Shown here: piece by piece, positions 63,262-64,000 of the stretch
How the letters are laid out: each line of letters begins with the position of its first letter
How positions within the stretch are numbered: position 1 is the first letter of the stretch
Source of the DNA: Brevibacillus sedimenti
Lineage (GTDB): Bacteria; Bacillota; Bacilli; Brevibacillales; Brevibacillaceae
DNA length: 64,000 nt
NCBI RefSeq assembly: GCF_020923495.1
Contig: NZ_CP064048.1
Location: 2,791,001 to 2,855,000 of the forward strand
Reading direction: 5' to 3'
Made by a program: the position numbers and the translations under genes
Notes under the pieces: model-generated
The model's input: the letters and a program-made list of their open reading frames with translations, nothing else
The model's database searches: none
Told to the model about the DNA's origin: nothing

Positions 63262-64000
63262 GTGATCAACCAGGAACGTTTGCTAAACGAGTTTCTGGAG
63301 CTCGTCCAAATCGACAGCGAAACCAAACATGAGGCGGCCATTGCCAAGGTGCTGAAGGAAAAATTGACGGACCTGGGCTTTACGGTGGAGGAAGACGACG
63401 CGGCTGCCAAAACTGGCCATGGCGCAAACAACCTGATCGCAACGCTGGAAGGCACCGCCCCAGGGCCGGTCATTCTGTTCAGCAGCCACATGGACACGGT
63501 CGTGCCGGGCAACGGCGTCAAGCCGCAGGTGCGCGACGGGTACGTCTACTCAGACGGGACGACCATTCTCGGCGCTGACGACAAGGCCGGCATCGCGGCG
63601 ATTTTTGAAGCGCTGCGCACGTTGAAAGAGAAACAATTGCCGCATCCGACGATCCAGATCGTATTCACGGTGGGCGAAGAATCGGGCCTCGTTGGTTCCC
63701 GTGCGATGGATTCCAGCTTGCTGAAGGCGGAGATGGGCTTTATCCTGGATTCTGAGGGACCGGTGGGCAAGATCACGGTTGCCGGAGCGGGGCAGTATCG
63801 GATTGTGACAAAAATCTACGGCAAGGCTGCTCATGCAGGCGTCAATCCGGAGGACGGCATCAGCGCCATCACCGTCGCCAGCAAGGCCATTTCCCGCATG
63901 CCGCTGGGCCGCATCGACGCGGACACGACCGCCAATGTCGGCCGGTTTGAAGGCGGCAAGGCATACAACATCGTGACGGACTACGTGGAAGTCTGGTCCG
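63262..64000 (+). CDS. yqjE: M20 peptidase T-like protein YqjE (3' truncated by window)
   Basis: The first 246 codons of an M20 metallopeptidase are present, running past the window edge. LFSSHMDTVVPGNGVKP has the first zinc His and catalytic Asp, ILGADDKAGIAAIFEAL the bridging Asp, and VFTVGEESGLVGSRAMD the catalytic Glu pair; YGKAAHAGVNPEDGISAI begins the dimerisation domain. This matches tripeptidase-like YqjE, which follows yqjD in Bacillus. GTG 63262 lies after AGGGAGGAA. The preceding 294-base gap holds no convincing gene. Confidence 0.9.
   Translation, partial: MINQERLLNEFLELVQIDSETKHEAAIAKVLKEKLTDLGFTVEEDDAAAKTGHGANNLIATLEGTAPGPVILFSSHMDTVVPGNGVKPQVRDGYVYSDGTTILGADDKAGIAAIFEALRTLKEKQLPHPTIQIVFTVGEESGLVGSRAMDSSLLKAEMGFILDSEGPVGKITVAGAGQYRIVTKIYGKAAHAGVNPEDGISAITVASKAISRMPLGRIDADTTANVGRFEGGKAYNIVTDYVEVWS

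Noticed and set aside
63096-63332. A 78-codon plus-strand frame before and into yqjE
   Set aside because: It has a fair ribosome site but overlaps yqjE in another frame by about 70 bases and its sequence shows no domain; the upstream region reads better as non-coding.
1-64000. tRNA, rRNA, CRISPR arrays, insertion sequences, prophage or replication origin
   Set aside because: No tRNA-like cloverleaf, regular short spaced repeats, transposase, integrase or DnaA-box cluster was recognised on either strand.

Overview
The window looks like the chromosome of a G+C-rich, endospore-forming Firmicute of the Brevibacillus/Paenibacillaceae type. Three things support this: the complete spoIIIA operon with spoIVB and spo0A; a Bacillus-like gene order (yqhPQR, aroQ, pepQ, efp, yqhV, spoIIIAA-AH, accBC, yqhY, nusB, folD, xseAB, ispA, dxs, tlyA, nadK, ahrC, recN, spoIVB, spo0A, then bkd genes, yqjCD-like genes and yqjE); and strong Shine-Dalgarno sites with many GTG and TTG starts. 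I saw no rRNA, tRNA, CRISPR array, insertion sequence or prophage. The genus is an inference from protein flavour and synteny.

Layout. 0.1-13.6 kb: a secreted protein with a degenerate M28 fold, a PAS-rich sporulation-type histidine kinase, a YkvI-like membrane protein, an FMN reductase, MntR, a patatin-like lipase, the yqhP/Q/R group, aroQ, pepQ, efp, a UPF0756 protein and the sulfolactate pair comA/comB. 13.7-20.1 kb: yqhV, a CD1247-type protein and spoIIIAA-AH, which build the mother-cell side of the feeding-tube channel. 20.3-34.6 kb: housekeeping genes for fatty-acid synthesis (accBC), the Asp23/AmaP envelope set, nusB, a TsaD-like paralogue, folD, exonuclease VII, isoprenoids (ispA, dxs), tlyA, nadK, the arginine repressor and recN. 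34.7-39.4 kb: spoIVB, spo0A and an unusual RsbT plus histidine kinase-RsbR/STAS pair. 39.6-47.7 kb: carbonic anhydrase, a Tat-type phosphoesterase, a LysR regulator divergent from two methyltransferases (the first frameshifted), a small membrane protein and a SteA/SteB/glycosyltransferase module. 47.8-56.2 kb: BkdR and a sigma-54-type bcd-lpdV-bkdAA-AB-B operon. 56.4-64 kb: a four-repeat surface protein, a 30-residue miniprotein on the minus strand, and a methylmalonyl-CoA mutase, B12-domain/epimerase fusion and carboxyltransferase set, ending in a truncated M20 peptidase.

How it fits together. The bkd operon and the methylmalonyl-CoA genes form a plausible route from branched-chain amino acids to acyl-CoA primers and, through propionyl-CoA, to succinyl-CoA. 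The most unusual part is 37.5-39.4 kb. There an RsbT-type serine/threonine kinase is translationally coupled to a protein joining a soluble histidine kinase to an RsbR-like STAS scaffold, directly downstream of spo0A and in visibly AT-richer DNA. It may be a compact switch linking stressosome-type signalling to the sporulation phosphorelay. All functional statements come from reading motifs by eye; no database search was run.
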